Positions 17,432-26,032 are shown, counted from the first letter of the stretch. The stretch is 64,000 bases of DNA from CBDFHJ01 sp965247635 (GCA_965247635.1 CBDFHJ010000008.1:1-64000), one strand, 5' to 3'. Notes: a model not told the origin generated them from the sequence alone. Translations and numbers: made by a program.

Positions 17432-18145
17432 GTGCCTGACCTAACGCTGCTCGACCTGGTAAGCAACCGCACCATGGACGCGCGCACAGCCGCCACCCTC
17501 TGGGCCATCGCGGAGGAGAAGCACTCCTTCATGGTGGTGGCCGTCCGCCGGCTTGCCGGCAAGAGCACGGTGTCGCGGGCAATGCTCCAGTGCGTGCCCG
17601 GCGACGTACCGCAGCACTTCCTCAGCGGCGACGAGGCGGAGATGGAAGGGCTCCGCCAGGCCCCCGATGGCGGCTACCTGGTGGTGGGCGAGCTCAGCCA
17701 GGCGCCGGTGCCGACCTACATCTGGGGCTCTCCTGTCCGCAAGGTGTTCGAGACGTTGCGCGCCGGATTTTCGTTGTCCGTGTCGTTGCACGCGCCCACG
17801 ATCGAGGCCGCGTACGATGCCGTATGCCGAGGCAACGTCGTGGCCGACGAGGACGCTTCCCGCATTCGCTACATGGTGTACATCGAGCTGCGCGACACCA
17901 ACCCGGACGACTTCGTTCGACGCGTCGCGCGGGTGCATGAGGTGGACCGAGTGATGGACGGCGTACCCCAAGCTCGCCTGCTGCATCGCTGGGTCGAGGA
18001 CGGCGACCGGTTCGAGCCGGTGGAGGCGGCCCAACTGCTCGCCACCGGCGCCGAGGAATTGGAAAGCCGGGCCCGCCGCATCCAGGCGATGGTGGACGCG
18101 GGCCGGACCACCGAGGTTGAGCTTCACGCACTCCTTGCGGAGTAG
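17432..18145 (+). CDS. P-loop NTPase fragment-like protein, VirB11/PilT type
   Basis: The protein of 237 residues resembles the core of type II/IV secretion ATPases. Its P-loop is degenerate (RRLAGKSTVSR), it has a loop DGGYLVVGEL where these ATPases have their Walker B Glu, and GFSLSVSLHAPTIEAAYDAV recalls their histidine box. It lacks the usual N-terminal domain and neighbouring pilus genes. It may act as a stand-alone ATPase or be a diverged relic. GTG 17432 has GGAGG six nt upstream. It begins 65 nt after IS copy C. Confidence 0.5.
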   Translation: MPDLTLLDLVSNRTMDARTAATLWAIAEEKHSFMVVAVRRLAGKSTVSRAMLQCVPGDVPQHFLSGDEAEMEGLRQAPDGGYLVVGELSQAPVPTYIWGSPVRKVFETLRAGFSLSVSLHAPTIEAAYDAVCRGNVVADEDASRIRYMVYIELRDTNPDDFVRRVARVHEVDRVMDGVPQARLLHRWVEDGDRFEPVEAAQLLATGAEELESRARRIQAMVDAGRTTEVELHALLAE

Positions 18146-18234
18146 CGGAGGCTACTCATTCATAAATTGCGTGGGTAGGGGCTTGGCACCGCCGCAACTT
18201 CCCTTTATGATGCAGCTACGGCGATAGGCCGTAG

Positions 18235-18247
18235 AAAGGGGGTGATC
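18235..18247 (+). promoter_or_regulatory. Extended Shine-Dalgarno sequence
   Basis: AAAGGGGGTGATC matches 12 of 13 positions of the sequence complementary to the 3' end of bacterial 16S rRNA. It lies 5 nt before the GTG of a 19-residue frame, which argues that this short frame is translated. Confidence 0.5.
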
Positions 18248-18252
18248 CAGTA

Positions 18253-18312
18253 GTGATTACAAGCTTATCGAACGCTGCTGCGTCGCCCGCCGCCATCGTT
18301 AGGGACCGGTAG
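18253..18312 (+). CDS. Possible leader peptide, 19 aa
   Basis: The frame GTG ATT ACA AGC up to TAG encodes VITSLSNAAASPAAIVRDR. It follows an unusually long ribosome-binding site and precedes a hairpin-rich stretch with a strong terminator at 18424. That layout recalls a transcription attenuator ahead of the oxidoreductase at 18658. No run of regulatory codons is obvious, and there is no family I recognise. Confidence 0.35.
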   Translation: MITSLSNAAASPAAIVRDR

Positions 18313-18423
18313 GTCGATACCGGCCATCTGCGATGTGCTCGCTGGGCCTGACGATGGGCCGTATGCGAGTGGCGTGGCAGGCGTCTAATCCGGGCCCGCT
18401 TTTCGCGGACGTCCCGGGACCAG

Positions 18424-18466
18424 GGTGCCTCGTTCCGAGAGATCGGGGCGGGGCACCTTGTTTTTT
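18424..18466 (+). terminator. Rho-independent terminator
   Basis: GGTGCCTCGTTCCGA pairs imperfectly with TCGGGGCGGGGCACC around a short loop, followed by TTGTTTTTT. An upstream hairpin (GGGCCCGCTTTTCGCGGAC region, 18392-18410) could compete with it. It ends a transcript about 190 nt before the next gene, or acts as an attenuator. Confidence 0.7.
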
Positions 18467-18657
18467 GCCGTCTCACCTGGTGCTCCGAGGACTGTCGAAG
18501 CCGTCGGCCAGCGGCTTTCCATGCATGCCCGCCCGCGGATGCGATACAATTCTTGGCACTGGGCGTTGCCGTGTGCTCCGATTCCAAGTGGAGTCCGCCA
18601 GGTCAAACTTGTCGCAGCACGAACCAAAGGTTTCAATAGCCTGTTAGGAGAAAAGGC

Positions 18658-19587
18658 ATGTCGGTCCGAATCGGCCTGAGTGGCGCCTCCGCCGTAGCTC
18701 GGCAGGGGCGTGATGCGTTCTTTGGCTACCTGGACACGGTCGAGGCCCAGGGATGGGACTCGGTCTGGTTTTCGGACCGGATCGTCGGCCCCGGCTGGAC
18801 GCTGGACCCCCTGGTGGGCATGGCCATGGTGGCGGCGCGGACCACCCGGCTCAAGTTCGGCACGGGCATCCTGCTCATGTCCATGCGCAGCCCGGTGGCC
18901 GCGGCCCGGAACCTGGCGTCCCTGGACCTGCTCTCCGGCGGCCGCCTAGTGGTGGGCGTCGGCGTGGGCCAGGAGGCGACGGTGGAGTACGACGCCATGG
19001 GCGTCAGCAAGCGCGACCGGGGCCAGCGGCTCGACGAGGCGATCCAGGTCATGCGCCGGCTCTGGTCGGAGGAGAAAGTGACGTACGAGAGCCGTTTCCT
19101 GAAGCTGAACGAGGCTAGCGTCAACCCCAAGCCGGCCCAGACCAGCGTCCCCATCTGGATCGGCGGACGGACCGAGGCGGCCTTCCGGCGCACCGGGCGC
19201 CTGGGCGACGGTTGGCTGCCCACCCAGGTGACGACCGAGGACGTGGCCAAAGGAATCCAGAGCATCAAGGCGCACGCCGCCGAGGCAGGCCGCCACCTCG
19301 AAGAGGACCACTTCGGCGTGCAGCTGGGCTGCTACGTAGTGGAGCGCGGACCGCTGCCCATGGACAAGATCCGGCAGCACCTGGTGCTTCGCCGGCAGGA
19401 CGTGGCCCCGGAGCAGCTGCATCTGCTTGGCACGCCCGACCAGGTTCTGGCTACCCTGCAGGGGTTCATCGACGCCGGCGCCACCAAGTTCGTCCTGGGC
19501 CCAGCCTACGGGCCGGAAGAGGTATCCGAGCAGCTGGCGTTGCAGGCGGAGGTACTGGTCAAGGCGTTTCACAAGGTCGCCGTGTAG
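18658..19587 (+). CDS. Luciferase-like (LLM class) F420/FMN-dependent oxidoreductase
   Basis: A TIM-barrel of 309 residues beginning MSVRIGLSGASAVARQGRD. Family features are WFSDRIVGPGWTLDPLV, TTRLKFGTGILLM, LDLLSGGRLVVGVGVGQ and IWIGGRTEAAFRRTGRLGDG. These point to the F420-dependent methylenetetrahydromethanopterin reductase-like branch, but FMN-dependent monooxygenases share them. The ATG has TAGGAGAA 7 nt upstream. It is monocistronic, between a terminator and a palindrome-rich gap. The substrate is unknown. Confidence 0.85.
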   Translation: MSVRIGLSGASAVARQGRDAFFGYLDTVEAQGWDSVWFSDRIVGPGWTLDPLVGMAMVAARTTRLKFGTGILLMSMRSPVAAARNLASLDLLSGGRLVVGVGVGQEATVEYDAMGVSKRDRGQRLDEAIQVMRRLWSEEKVTYESRFLKLNEASVNPKPAQTSVPIWIGGRTEAAFRRTGRLGDGWLPTQVTTEDVAKGIQSIKAHAAEAGRHLEEDHFGVQLGCYVVERGPLPMDKIRQHLVLRRQDVAPEQLHLLGTPDQVLATLQGFIDAGATKFVLGPAYGPEEVSEQLALQAEVLVKAFHKVAV

Positions 19588-20078
19588 GGGCAATGGAAAA
19601 CTGGTTAGCGTGCTTCGACAAGCTCTTCCTGACCAGACAAGACCCTGTCACCCTGAGTGGAGCGAAGGGTCTCTCGGGAAAGACCGGTGAGAGATGCTTC
19701 GTCCTTCCAAAGAAGGACTCAGCATGACAGGGGGGTCATGCCTGCGCTGTTCACCCTGAGTTCGTTGAAGCGCGGCGTGGGCATCTAAGGGCGGGCTGGC
19801 CGAGCACCGGACCTCGTCCGGGGCGGGTTGGGTGGGTCAAACCACCTCGGGGCGGGGAAGGTCTTGAGGAGTAGCGTATAGGACCCAGCTAGTATCCTGT
19901 CCCAGAGACTTCTTGAAAAGGTTTTCGGGGGTTCGGCAAGGGGGCAGAGCACCATTGCCGAGGGTTCTAGGGGTGTCCCCTAGAAGCATTTCGAGGGCGG
20001 GTGGTGGGTAAGCAGCGCTTGCCTTTAACAGACTTATATAAGTAATCCGTAAGATATAACACTAGTGAGACAGGAATA
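19588..20078. other. Intergenic region with dispersed repeats
   Basis: At 19611-19735 there is a composite inverted repeat: GTCACCCTGAGTGGAGCGAA and a GGTGAGAGATGCTTCGTCCT counterpart ending TCAGCATGACAG. At 19965-19985 a perfect hairpin has arms TTCTAGGGG and CCCCTAGAA with loop TGT. The promoter of argC should lie in the AT-rich end (20030-20070, containing the palindrome CTTATATAAG), but I cannot fix its boxes. Confidence 0.5.
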
Positions 20079-21113
20079 ATGAAGGTAGGAATTATCAACA
20101 TCACCGGCTATTCGGGTGCGGAGCTGGCCCGCCTGCTGCAACGCCATCCCGACGCCGAGCTGACGGGCGTGACCGGCCGGAGCGCCGCCGGCCAGAAGCT
20201 GGGCCACGTCTTCCCGCACCTGGCGGATATCGACATGACCATCGAGGAGGAGCTGACCGCCAGCGCGGACGTGGTGTTCTCGGCTCTGCCCCAGGTGGCG
20301 AGCGCCGAGGCGTGCCTGCCGTTCATCCGGTCCGGCGTCAAGGTCATCGACATCAGCGCCGACTTCCGGCTGCACTCGGCGGCTGAGTACCAGGAGTGGT
20401 ACGGCGCCGAGCACCCAGCACCCGACCTGCTGGAGACGGCGGTTTACGGTCTCACGGAGCTGGACCGCGAGGGCGTCCGGAACGCCACGCTAGTGGCAAA
20501 CCCCGGCTGCTACCCAGAGGCGGCCTTACTGGCGCTGGCGCCCCTGGTCAAGGAGGGATTGATTGGCCCGAGCATCGCCATCGACGCCAAATCCGGCATA
20601 TCCGGCGGTGGCCGCGGCTTCAGCCTGGCCACGCACTTCTCCGAGGTAAACGAGAACGTCTTCGCATACGCCGTCGACGGGCACCGCCACCTGCCTGAGA
20701 TCACCCAAGAGCTTGCGCGGCTGCGGCCCGGGTTCCATCCCCAAGTGACGTTCGTTCCACACCTCATTCCCATGACCCGCGGCATCCTGGACTCGTGCTA
20801 CGCCGACCTGGCCGACGGCGCGTTCCCGAACGCGGAGGCAGCCCGCGAGGGCGTCCGCGAGCTGTATCGGGAGTTCTACAAGGACGAGCCGTTCGTAAAG
20901 GTCGTGGACGCTCCGCCCCAGACCAAGCAGACCTGGGGCAACAACGACTGCCGTATCTACCCCACGGTGGACCAGCGCACGGGCCGGGTGATGGTCTTTA
21001 GCGCGCTGGACAACCTGGTGAAGGGCGCCGCGGGCCAGGCGGTACAGAACATGAACCTCATGTTCAACGTGCCGGAGACCGCGGGGCTGGAACAGATCGC
21101 CATCTATCCGTAA
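20079..21113 (+). CDS. argC: N-acetyl-gamma-glutamyl-phosphate reductase
   Basis: This enzyme makes N-acetylglutamate semialdehyde in arginine synthesis, using NADPH. The 344-residue chain begins MKVGIINITGYSGAELARLL with the dinucleotide-binding motif. The catalytic Cys is in VANPGCYPEAALL, the partner His in DGHRHLPEI, and the C-terminal signature is ALDNLVKGAAGQAVQNMN. Length and motifs match ArgC throughout. The other arg genes are not in the window. tRNA-Glu follows 35 nt after the stop. Confidence 0.97.
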   Translation: MKVGIINITGYSGAELARLLQRHPDAELTGVTGRSAAGQKLGHVFPHLADIDMTIEEELTASADVVFSALPQVASAEACLPFIRSGVKVIDISADFRLHSAAEYQEWYGAEHPAPDLLETAVYGLTELDREGVRNATLVANPGCYPEAALLALAPLVKEGLIGPSIAIDAKSGISGGGRGFSLATHFSEVNENVFAYAVDGHRHLPEITQELARLRPGFHPQVTFVPHLIPMTRGILDSCYADLADGAFPNAEAAREGVRELYREFYKDEPFVKVVDAPPQTKQTWGNNDCRIYPTVDQRTGRVMVFSALDNLVKGAAGQAVQNMNLMFNVPETAGLEQIAIYP

Positions 21114-21148
21114 GCGCGGGCCCGGCCGGCCCGGTTTCCCTACTACGT

Positions 21149-21225
21149 GCCCCCATCGTCTAGCGGCCTAGGACACCACCCTTTCAAGGTGGGGATCAGG
21201 GGTTCAAATCCCCTTGGGGGCACCA
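21149..21225 (+). tRNA. tRNA-Glu (anticodon TTC), CCA encoded
   Basis: Acceptor arms GCCCCCA and TGGGGGC pair perfectly. The anticodon stem CCACC/GGTGG encloses loop CTTTCAA with TTC at 21183-21185. The T-arm is GGGGTTCAAATCCCC, and ACCA completes the 3' end. The 3' end is copied as a direct repeat 2.4 kb downstream. Confidence 0.97.
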
Positions 21226-21231
21226 AACCGT
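21220..21231 (+). repeat. Possible attachment-site repeat, tRNA side
   Basis: GCACCAAACCGT spans the last bases of the tRNA and 6 nt beyond. The same 12 bases recur at 23656-23667, preceded in both places by GG and one variable base. Confidence 0.45.
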
Positions 21232-21297
21232 TTGTTCGCGAACGGAGACGGTGTAGTAAGTTCGTGACTGTGCGCTGGGACGAGGTGGATGGGGAGG

Positions 21298-21723
21298 TCA
21301 GTCTGCCACGTTGCACCCCAACTGCTCCAGTGCACTTCTCACTTTCTGAGCATCGGCTGATAGATTCGGGGCATCTCCGGTACCAACTAGCTCAACTACG
21401 CCAAAGGCATTTGAGGCAACGAACTGCCGTAGGATGAAACGGCATTGCTCGGCCGTGGTTGATGCCATGTGTGCGGGGATCAAGACCAGTAACTTCTTGG
21501 GATATCGGTGCATCACGAGGTCGAGTACGCCCCCCCCCCCCCGTACCTGCTTGGCTACTCGCGACTCCACCTCCACAGCGATCTCATCGCCCACTACCCC
21601 ATCGATCCGTGCTGGCTTCCCAACCCCATAGTCGATTTCGACCACGTGTCCCCCTTCTGAAAAAGCCCAGCCAGCCGCCATCTTCATCAGCTGCTTCCCG
21701 TATCGATCATGTGCTTGAGCCAT
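21298..21723 (-). CDS. Putative PD-(D/E)XK nuclease-like protein with a poly-G tract
   Basis: The 141-residue protein begins MAQAHDRYGKQLMKMAAGW. The segment ARIDGVVGDEIAVEVESRVAKQ has an Asp followed by a Glu-x-Glu on a predicted strand, as in restriction-type nucleases; YPKKLLVLIPAH fits the next core strand. Thirteen consecutive G on the coding strand (C at 21530-21542) encode Arg-Gly4 in the middle. A change of one base there would frameshift the gene. The start ATG lies 12 nt from IS copy D, so its promoter has probably been replaced. The fold assignment is by eye and tentative. Confidence 0.5.
   Translation of the reverse strand: MAQAHDRYGKQLMKMAAGWAFSEGGHVVEIDYGVGKPARIDGVVGDEIAVEVESRVAKQVRGGGGVLDLVMHRYPKKLLVLIPAHMASTTAEQCRFILRQFVASNAFGVVELVGTGDAPNLSADAQKVRSALEQLGCNVAD
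21530..21542. repeat. Homopolymer of 13 C inside a coding region
   Basis: The tract is C13 on the plus strand, within the nuclease-like gene, and its present length keeps the frame open. Confidence 0.9.
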
Positions 21724-21734
21724 GAGACGAGCAC

Positions 21735-23069
21735 GAGGTTACGTCAATGGGTGTGTAAACGACATCAGGCGGCGACCTTCTCAGCCGTTGATTCAATGGC
21801 GATTCCATCCGCATACTGTGCGCCGAGGTAGACGTCTTCGATCAACTCAGGGGCCTTCAGACGCCTGAAGCGCTGTTCGGCGACCATCAACATTTTCCAG
21901 ATCACCGCTATCGCCCGATCGACCCTCTTGTAGCGCTTGGCGGCATCGGTCCGAAGCCTGAGGGCCGCGAAGGGTGATTCTACCGGGTTCGTCGTGCGAA
22001 GGTGCCCCCAGTGCTCCTTTGGGAAGTCATAGAAGGTGACCATGCGGTCCCAGTCCCGCTCCAAGGCCTCTGAGGCCGCCTCGTAGGAATGGTCGCCGCA
22101 CCACCTGGTGAACACCGTCCTGAGCCGCTCAGCCTCTGTCCGAGTCGGCGCGTAGGGGATAGTACGCAGCATGAGCTTGGCCTGGTCCTGTTGTCGCTTT
22201 GGAAGCTTGGCGAGCACGTTTACGATCTTGTGGTTCCAGCAGCGTTGCTCTGCCGCCTGCGGATAGACGTTGCGCAGAGCTCCCCAGATGCCCAGGTGTC
22301 CGTCCCCAACCACCAGCCTCGGGCACTCCAGCCCGCGGCGCCTCATGTCCCTGAGCACATCGGACCAGTTCTCTGTGGACTCCCTGTATCCGGGAACAGC
22401 GCTCACCACCACCAGTACTGCCGCCTTCTCCTTCTCAAGACCAGCCTTGACGTAGACTCCATCCACCCACATGTAGACCACTTCCAGGTCATCTAGGGGC
22501 CGGCTGCGCCATTGGGCAAGCTCATCGTTCCACTTGGACTTCAACCGGGCCACCGTGCTCGCCGATACCGGTGCGTCCTCTCCCAGCAGCCCCCGCAAAG
22601 CCAGATCGAAGTCGCCTTCGGATAGACCGTGCAGGTACAGCTCGGGGATCAACTCAGCAACCTTCCTGGTCCTGTTGACGAACAGCGGCAGCAGCCGGCT
22701 CTCGAACTGCTCCTCGGTATCGCGGACTCGCGGCCGCCTCAGCTGTATCGTTCCCGAACTCAGCGTAAGCCTCCGGGCTCTGCCATATCCGTTCCGATAG
22801 CCGGTATCGTTGTCCGAGTCGGATCTGAGCGCCGACTTCGCCCTTCCCAGAAACGCCGTCACCTCCTCCTCCAGCAACTCCTGGATCAGCCTCTGGACCT
22901 GGCTTCGCACCCAATCCTCCAACTGCTCCCACTCCGGCCTTGACTCCGACCTACTCTCAGTGCTTTCCTTCCTCATGGGCGGTCTATCTCCTCTCTTGGG
23001 CCTCGAGCCCGTGTTGTTCAGAGAGAGGGTACACCGCCTGACTGTTTACACACTTTTTGAAGATACCTC
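21735..23069 (-). mobile_element. IS256-family element, copy D, 1335 bp deletion form, no target duplication
   Basis: Both ends are present; the right inverted repeat has one change (GGGTGTG for AGGTGTG). Flanks ACGAGCAC and AGGCACCC do not match. The 33-bp shortening lies within the transposase gene. Confidence 0.95.
21765..22976 (-). CDS. IS256-family transposase, 403 aa, internal deletion
   Basis: Residues 192-202 of the full protein are missing, by deletion between two GTGGTGGTG repeats. Leu35 and Thr289 are present. The lost segment is the DG turn between the first two core strands, so the enzyme is likely defective. Confidence 0.92.
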   Translation of the reverse strand: MRKESTESRSESRPEWEQLEDWVRSQVQRLIQELLEEEVTAFLGRAKSALRSDSDNDTGYRNGYGRARRLTLSSGTIQLRRPRVRDTEEQFESRLLPLFVNRTRKVAELIPELYLHGLSEGDFDLALRGLLGEDAPVSASTVARLKSKWNDELAQWRSRPLDDLEVVYMWVDGVYVKAGLEKEKAAVLVVVSAVPGYRESTENWSDVLRDMRRRGLECPRLVVGDGHLGIWGALRNVYPQAAEQRCWNHKIVNVLAKLPKRQQDQAKLMLRTIPYAPTRTEAERLRTVFTRWCGDHSYEAASEALERDWDRMVTFYDFPKEHWGHLRTTNPVESPFAALRLRTDAAKRYKRVDRAIAVIWKMLMVAEQRFRRLKAPELIEDVYLGAQYADGIAIESTAEKVAA

Positions 23070-23608
23070 AGGCACCCTACGAAAGTGGTCAAACGGTCAA
23101 TAAAAACGGAAGACCATGGGTGAAGGTAGGAGACCCAGTGTTTCTGAGCCAACTCGCCTTGCATAATGGTGAGCGTGACTTGTGCTTCTACGGTCGCGGA
23201 TTCGTGGACATCTCTCACCGACCCGACATAGATGAGCCTCCCCCATGGCTTCAATCAGAGGTCACAGATGAGGATTGGGCGCGGATTCAGAGATGGCCGT
23301 ACATTTTCTGGTTACGCGATGTGCAGATAGCAAGAACCCGCGCTGGGTCTTCGGTTTGGCTAAGTGACCTAAATAGCCGCGGTGACGTAATACCTCGGAA
23401 ATCATTGTCGCAGCATAGTCACATTCGTTTGAGAGATGACCAGGTCAGTTCTTTGAATGCTGCTCTGGAGACACTCTTCCAACGTGCAGGGACAATAGTG
23501 ATCGAAAGCCCAAATGACATTTGGTGGAACCAGCATACCCAGGATCCAAGAAAGCGAATCACTCGTGTTAGTTTAGAGATTGCCTACCAGGGCGGTCTGA
23601 GCCCATAG
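23070..23608 (+). pseudogene. Unknown protein, N terminus replaced by IS end
   Basis: The open frame enters from IS copy D and gives about 180 residues. After QAPYESGQTVNKNGRPW comes KVGDPVFLSQLALHNGERDLCFYGRGFVDI (in part) and RIQRWPYIFWLRDVQIART, which loosely resembles the PUA/EVE-like ligand-binding fold found with restriction systems. No start codon with a ribosome-binding site is visible inside the remaining frame. The function is not recognised. It lies inside the interval bounded by the tRNA-end repeats. Confidence 0.4.
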
Positions 23609-23655
23609 TTCAACCGTATTGAGACCGCTCCGTTTCGAACACATATCCTTTCGGA

Positions 23656-23667
23656 GCACCAAACCGT
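23656..23667 (+). repeat. Possible attachment-site repeat, distal side
   Basis: GCACCAAACCGT matches 21220-21231. The preceding bases TTTCGAACACATATCC look like a decayed tRNA T-arm, as expected if a tRNA 3' end was duplicated by site-specific integration. Confidence 0.4.
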
Positions 23668-23779
23668 CCTACTTCTCCAAGCCTTATTTTCCTGATGGCC
23701 CGGCAACCCCCAAGTTGAAGTGCCCATGAAAACCCCGTAGGGTGTGGCCTACGATCCTATCCTCGGCCAAGGCAGACCA

Positions 23780-24808
23780 ATGGCATCGCAGTTCACGCTG
23801 AGCGTGGTTGACCAATCGCCCGTGCGGCGTGGCGGCACGGCGTCGGACGCGCTTCACGAGTCGGTGCGGCTGGCCCAAGCCGCCGAGGGCTGGGGCTACC
23901 ATCGCTACTGGGTGACGGAGCACCACAACTCTCGAGGGCTCGCGAGCCCCGCGCCGGAGATCCTCATCGGACAGGTCGCCGCCAAGACCACGACCATCCG
24001 AGTCGGCAGCGGCGGGGTGATGCTCTCCCACTACTCCGCGCTCAAGGTCGCCGAGCAGTTCAAAATGCTGGAGACCTTCTACCCTGGCCGGATCGACCTG
24101 GGCCTGGGCCGCGCGCCAGGCAGCGACCAGCTGACCGCGGCGGCGTTGGCGTATCCCAAGGCGCCGGTGGACATTGGCCACTTTCCGCAGCAGGTGGTTG
24201 ACGTGCTTGGCTACCTGTCGGACACCATGGCCGAGGACCACCCCTTTGGCAAGATAGCCGCCCAGTCCGGCCCGCCATCGGAAGGCATTCCGGAGGTATG
24301 GCTCCTGGGGTCCAGCGACTACAGCGCCCAGCTAGCGGCGGCGTTGGGGCTGCCCTACGCCTACGCCGATTTCTTTGGCCATACGGCGGAGCACGGACCC
24401 CTGGTTGCCGGCATCTACCGGGACCAGTTCCAGCCGTCGGGCTACTTGCAAGCGCCAAAGCTGAACGTGGCCTTGCAGGTGGTATGCGCCGACACGGACG
24501 AGCGCGCGCAATTCCTCGCATCCAGCCGACGGATGGCGCGGGTCCGGCAGGTCGACCCCAACAACCGGCTTGGCGGGATGATTCCGCCGGAAGAGGCGTC
24601 GGCCTACGACCTCAACGACGACGAACGCAAGGTGATGGCGCAGTTCTCCCAGGGGTTCATCGTGGGCGACCCGGCGCAAGTCCGCCAGGGCATCATCGAG
24701 GCCAGCGAGCGCTACGGCACCACCGACCTGGACATCGTCACCAACGTCTTCTACTTCGAGGAGCGGCTTCGCTCCTACGAGCTGGTGGCGAAGACGATGG
24801 GGGAGTAG
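23780..24808 (+). CDS. Luciferase-like oxidoreductase, MsnO8-type
   Basis: From ATG 23780 the protein has 342 residues. It begins MASQFTLSVVDQSPVRRGGT and contains GYHRYWVTEHHN, TTIRVGSGGVMLSHYSALKVAEQF, YPGRIDLGLGRAPG and PEVWLLGSSDYSAQLAAALG, all typical of bacterial-luciferase-like flavin monooxygenases of the MsnO8 group. It likely uses reduced FMN and O2 on an unknown substrate. An upstream in-frame ATG at 23744 lacks family support. It is monocistronic, convergent with the DUF1801 gene. Confidence 0.85.
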   Translation: MASQFTLSVVDQSPVRRGGTASDALHESVRLAQAAEGWGYHRYWVTEHHNSRGLASPAPEILIGQVAAKTTTIRVGSGGVMLSHYSALKVAEQFKMLETFYPGRIDLGLGRAPGSDQLTAAALAYPKAPVDIGHFPQQVVDVLGYLSDTMAEDHPFGKIAAQSGPPSEGIPEVWLLGSSDYSAQLAAALGLPYAYADFFGHTAEHGPLVAGIYRDQFQPSGYLQAPKLNVALQVVCADTDERAQFLASSRRMARVRQVDPNNRLGGMIPPEEASAYDLNDDERKVMAQFSQGFIVGDPAQVRQGIIEASERYGTTDLDIVTNVFYFEERLRSYELVAKTMGE

Positions 24809-24867
24809 CAAGGGGGCCGGAGGGTAGGGCGGGCCCTTCACGCACCAGGCGGTCCGTTCATGGACGG

Positions 24868-25335
24868 TTAACCGCGGCTCCTACCGCTGGGCTTCCGCTT
24901 GACGGCCTCGTACCGATTGATGAACTCGGCGACGGGTGTGCGGGCGATGGTCTCGCCGATGAGCTCAAGCGGCAGGTCTTCCACCCGCTTGAACCGAACG
25001 CACGACTTGCCCATGTCCAACTTATTCCCGCTGGCACTGTACTGTTCGGCGAACCACTGCTCGGTTTCGGGGTCGCCGTAGACGTTCATCAAGTAGAGGC
25101 TCATGTGCTGCTTTTGGGAAGCAAGCGCCGCGTACTGCAGGGGCTGCTTGTTGTAGGTGACGGGATATCGCTCCAGCGGGATGACATACCCGATCATGCC
25201 AAACCCCATGGCCTCCTCGTACCCCTCTGGCAGGTGGGCGAGGATGACGTCCCGTACCTTGGCCATGGCGTCTCGCCGCTCAGGAGAGAGCTCGGCGAGG
25301 TAGGCGTCTACCGTGATGGCGCTGCTCTTTGCCAT
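24868..25335 (-). CDS. DUF1801 protein (YdhG-like)
   Basis: The 155-residue protein fits DUF1801: DAYLAELSPERRDAMAKVRDVI near the N terminus, then EEAMGFGMIGYVIP, QKQHMSLYLM and LDMGKSCVRFKRVEDLPLEL. The fold is small and alpha/beta; the biochemical role is unknown for the family. It ends with a basic tail (KRKPSGRSRG). Confidence 0.8.
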   Translation of the reverse strand: MAKSSAITVDAYLAELSPERRDAMAKVRDVILAHLPEGYEEAMGFGMIGYVIPLERYPVTYNKQPLQYAALASQKQHMSLYLMNVYGDPETEQWFAEQYSASGNKLDMGKSCVRFKRVEDLPLELIGETIARTPVAEFINRYEAVKRKPSGRSRG

Positions 25336-25576
25336 TGGGGTTACGTTCCTTCTTTGTGTCCGGCTTGGGATGTCCTTAGCACATCGTCAGACCGGCGGGC
25401 AGGCGTTTGGGCCAGCGGGACCTGCAAGCCTTACCAAGATGAGAAGACCATACCCCATCGAGGCTGCGAGAGCCATCGAGACAGGCGCCAAGGCTGCGCT
25501 TGGCTTCACGGCCCGACGGAGCGTGAGCCGGACGGTATGCGCTTCCTCCCAGAATCGCGTAAGGTAGCCCCGCCTT

Positions 25577-25588
25577 AAGGAGGTGATC
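25577..25588 (+). promoter_or_regulatory. Full-length Shine-Dalgarno AAGGAGGTGATC
   Basis: Twelve bases match the complement of the 16S rRNA tail, 3 nt before the first VOC gene, fixing its start at ATG 25592. Confidence 0.75.
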
Positions 25589-25591
25589 TGA

Positions 25592-26017
25592 ATGAACAGG
25601 GATGATTTTCCGGCACCGCAGGAAGGCTTCGTCCTCACCCACTTTCTTACCGTCGGCGATTACGAACGGTCCCGCGCCTTCTATTGCGGCGTGCTCGGTG
25701 GCCAAGTGGTCATGGAAAGCCCTCCCTTCGGCATGATCAAGCTTGCCAATGGGTGGGTGATTCTCAACGAGGGTGGTGGGCCGACAGAGGACAAGCCGAG
25801 CGTAACGTTGGCCCCGCCGGGCGATCCGGACCACGTCAGCAGCTTCATGAACATCCGAGTGGCGGATACCCAGGCCAAATACGAGGAGTGGCGGTCCAAG
25901 GGCGCCCAGTTCCTGACACCTCCGATCGACCGTGGGGCGGAGGTCCGGTGTTATATGCGCGACCCGGATGGGTACCTAATCGAGGTGGGTCAAGCAACCG
26001 GCACTCTAGAGGCCTGA
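25592..26017 (+). CDS. VOC-superfamily (glyoxalase-like) protein 1
   Basis: The 141-residue protein has two beta-alpha-beta-beta-beta units: FLTVGDYERSRAFYCGVLGG opens the first and VADTQAKYEEWRSKGAQFL the second. It ends with RCYMRDPDGYLIEV. The C-terminal Glu is a typical metal ligand. Substrate unknown; relatives include dioxygenases and fosfomycin-resistance enzymes. It sits 15 nt upstream of a paralogue, and the two probably form an operon. Confidence 0.82.
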   Translation: MNRDDFPAPQEGFVLTHFLTVGDYERSRAFYCGVLGGQVVMESPPFGMIKLANGWVILNEGGGPTEDKPSVTLAPPGDPDHVSSFMNIRVADTQAKYEEWRSKGAQFLTPPIDRGAEVRCYMRDPDGYLIEVGQATGTLEA

Positions 26018-26032
26018 TTCACGGAGGTGGTC

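Noticed and set aside
18235..18466. T-box, SRP RNA or tmRNA
   Set aside because: I could not find the T-box core sequence, the SRP GGAAG/AGCAG loop or tmRNA ends; only a short frame and a terminator are supported.
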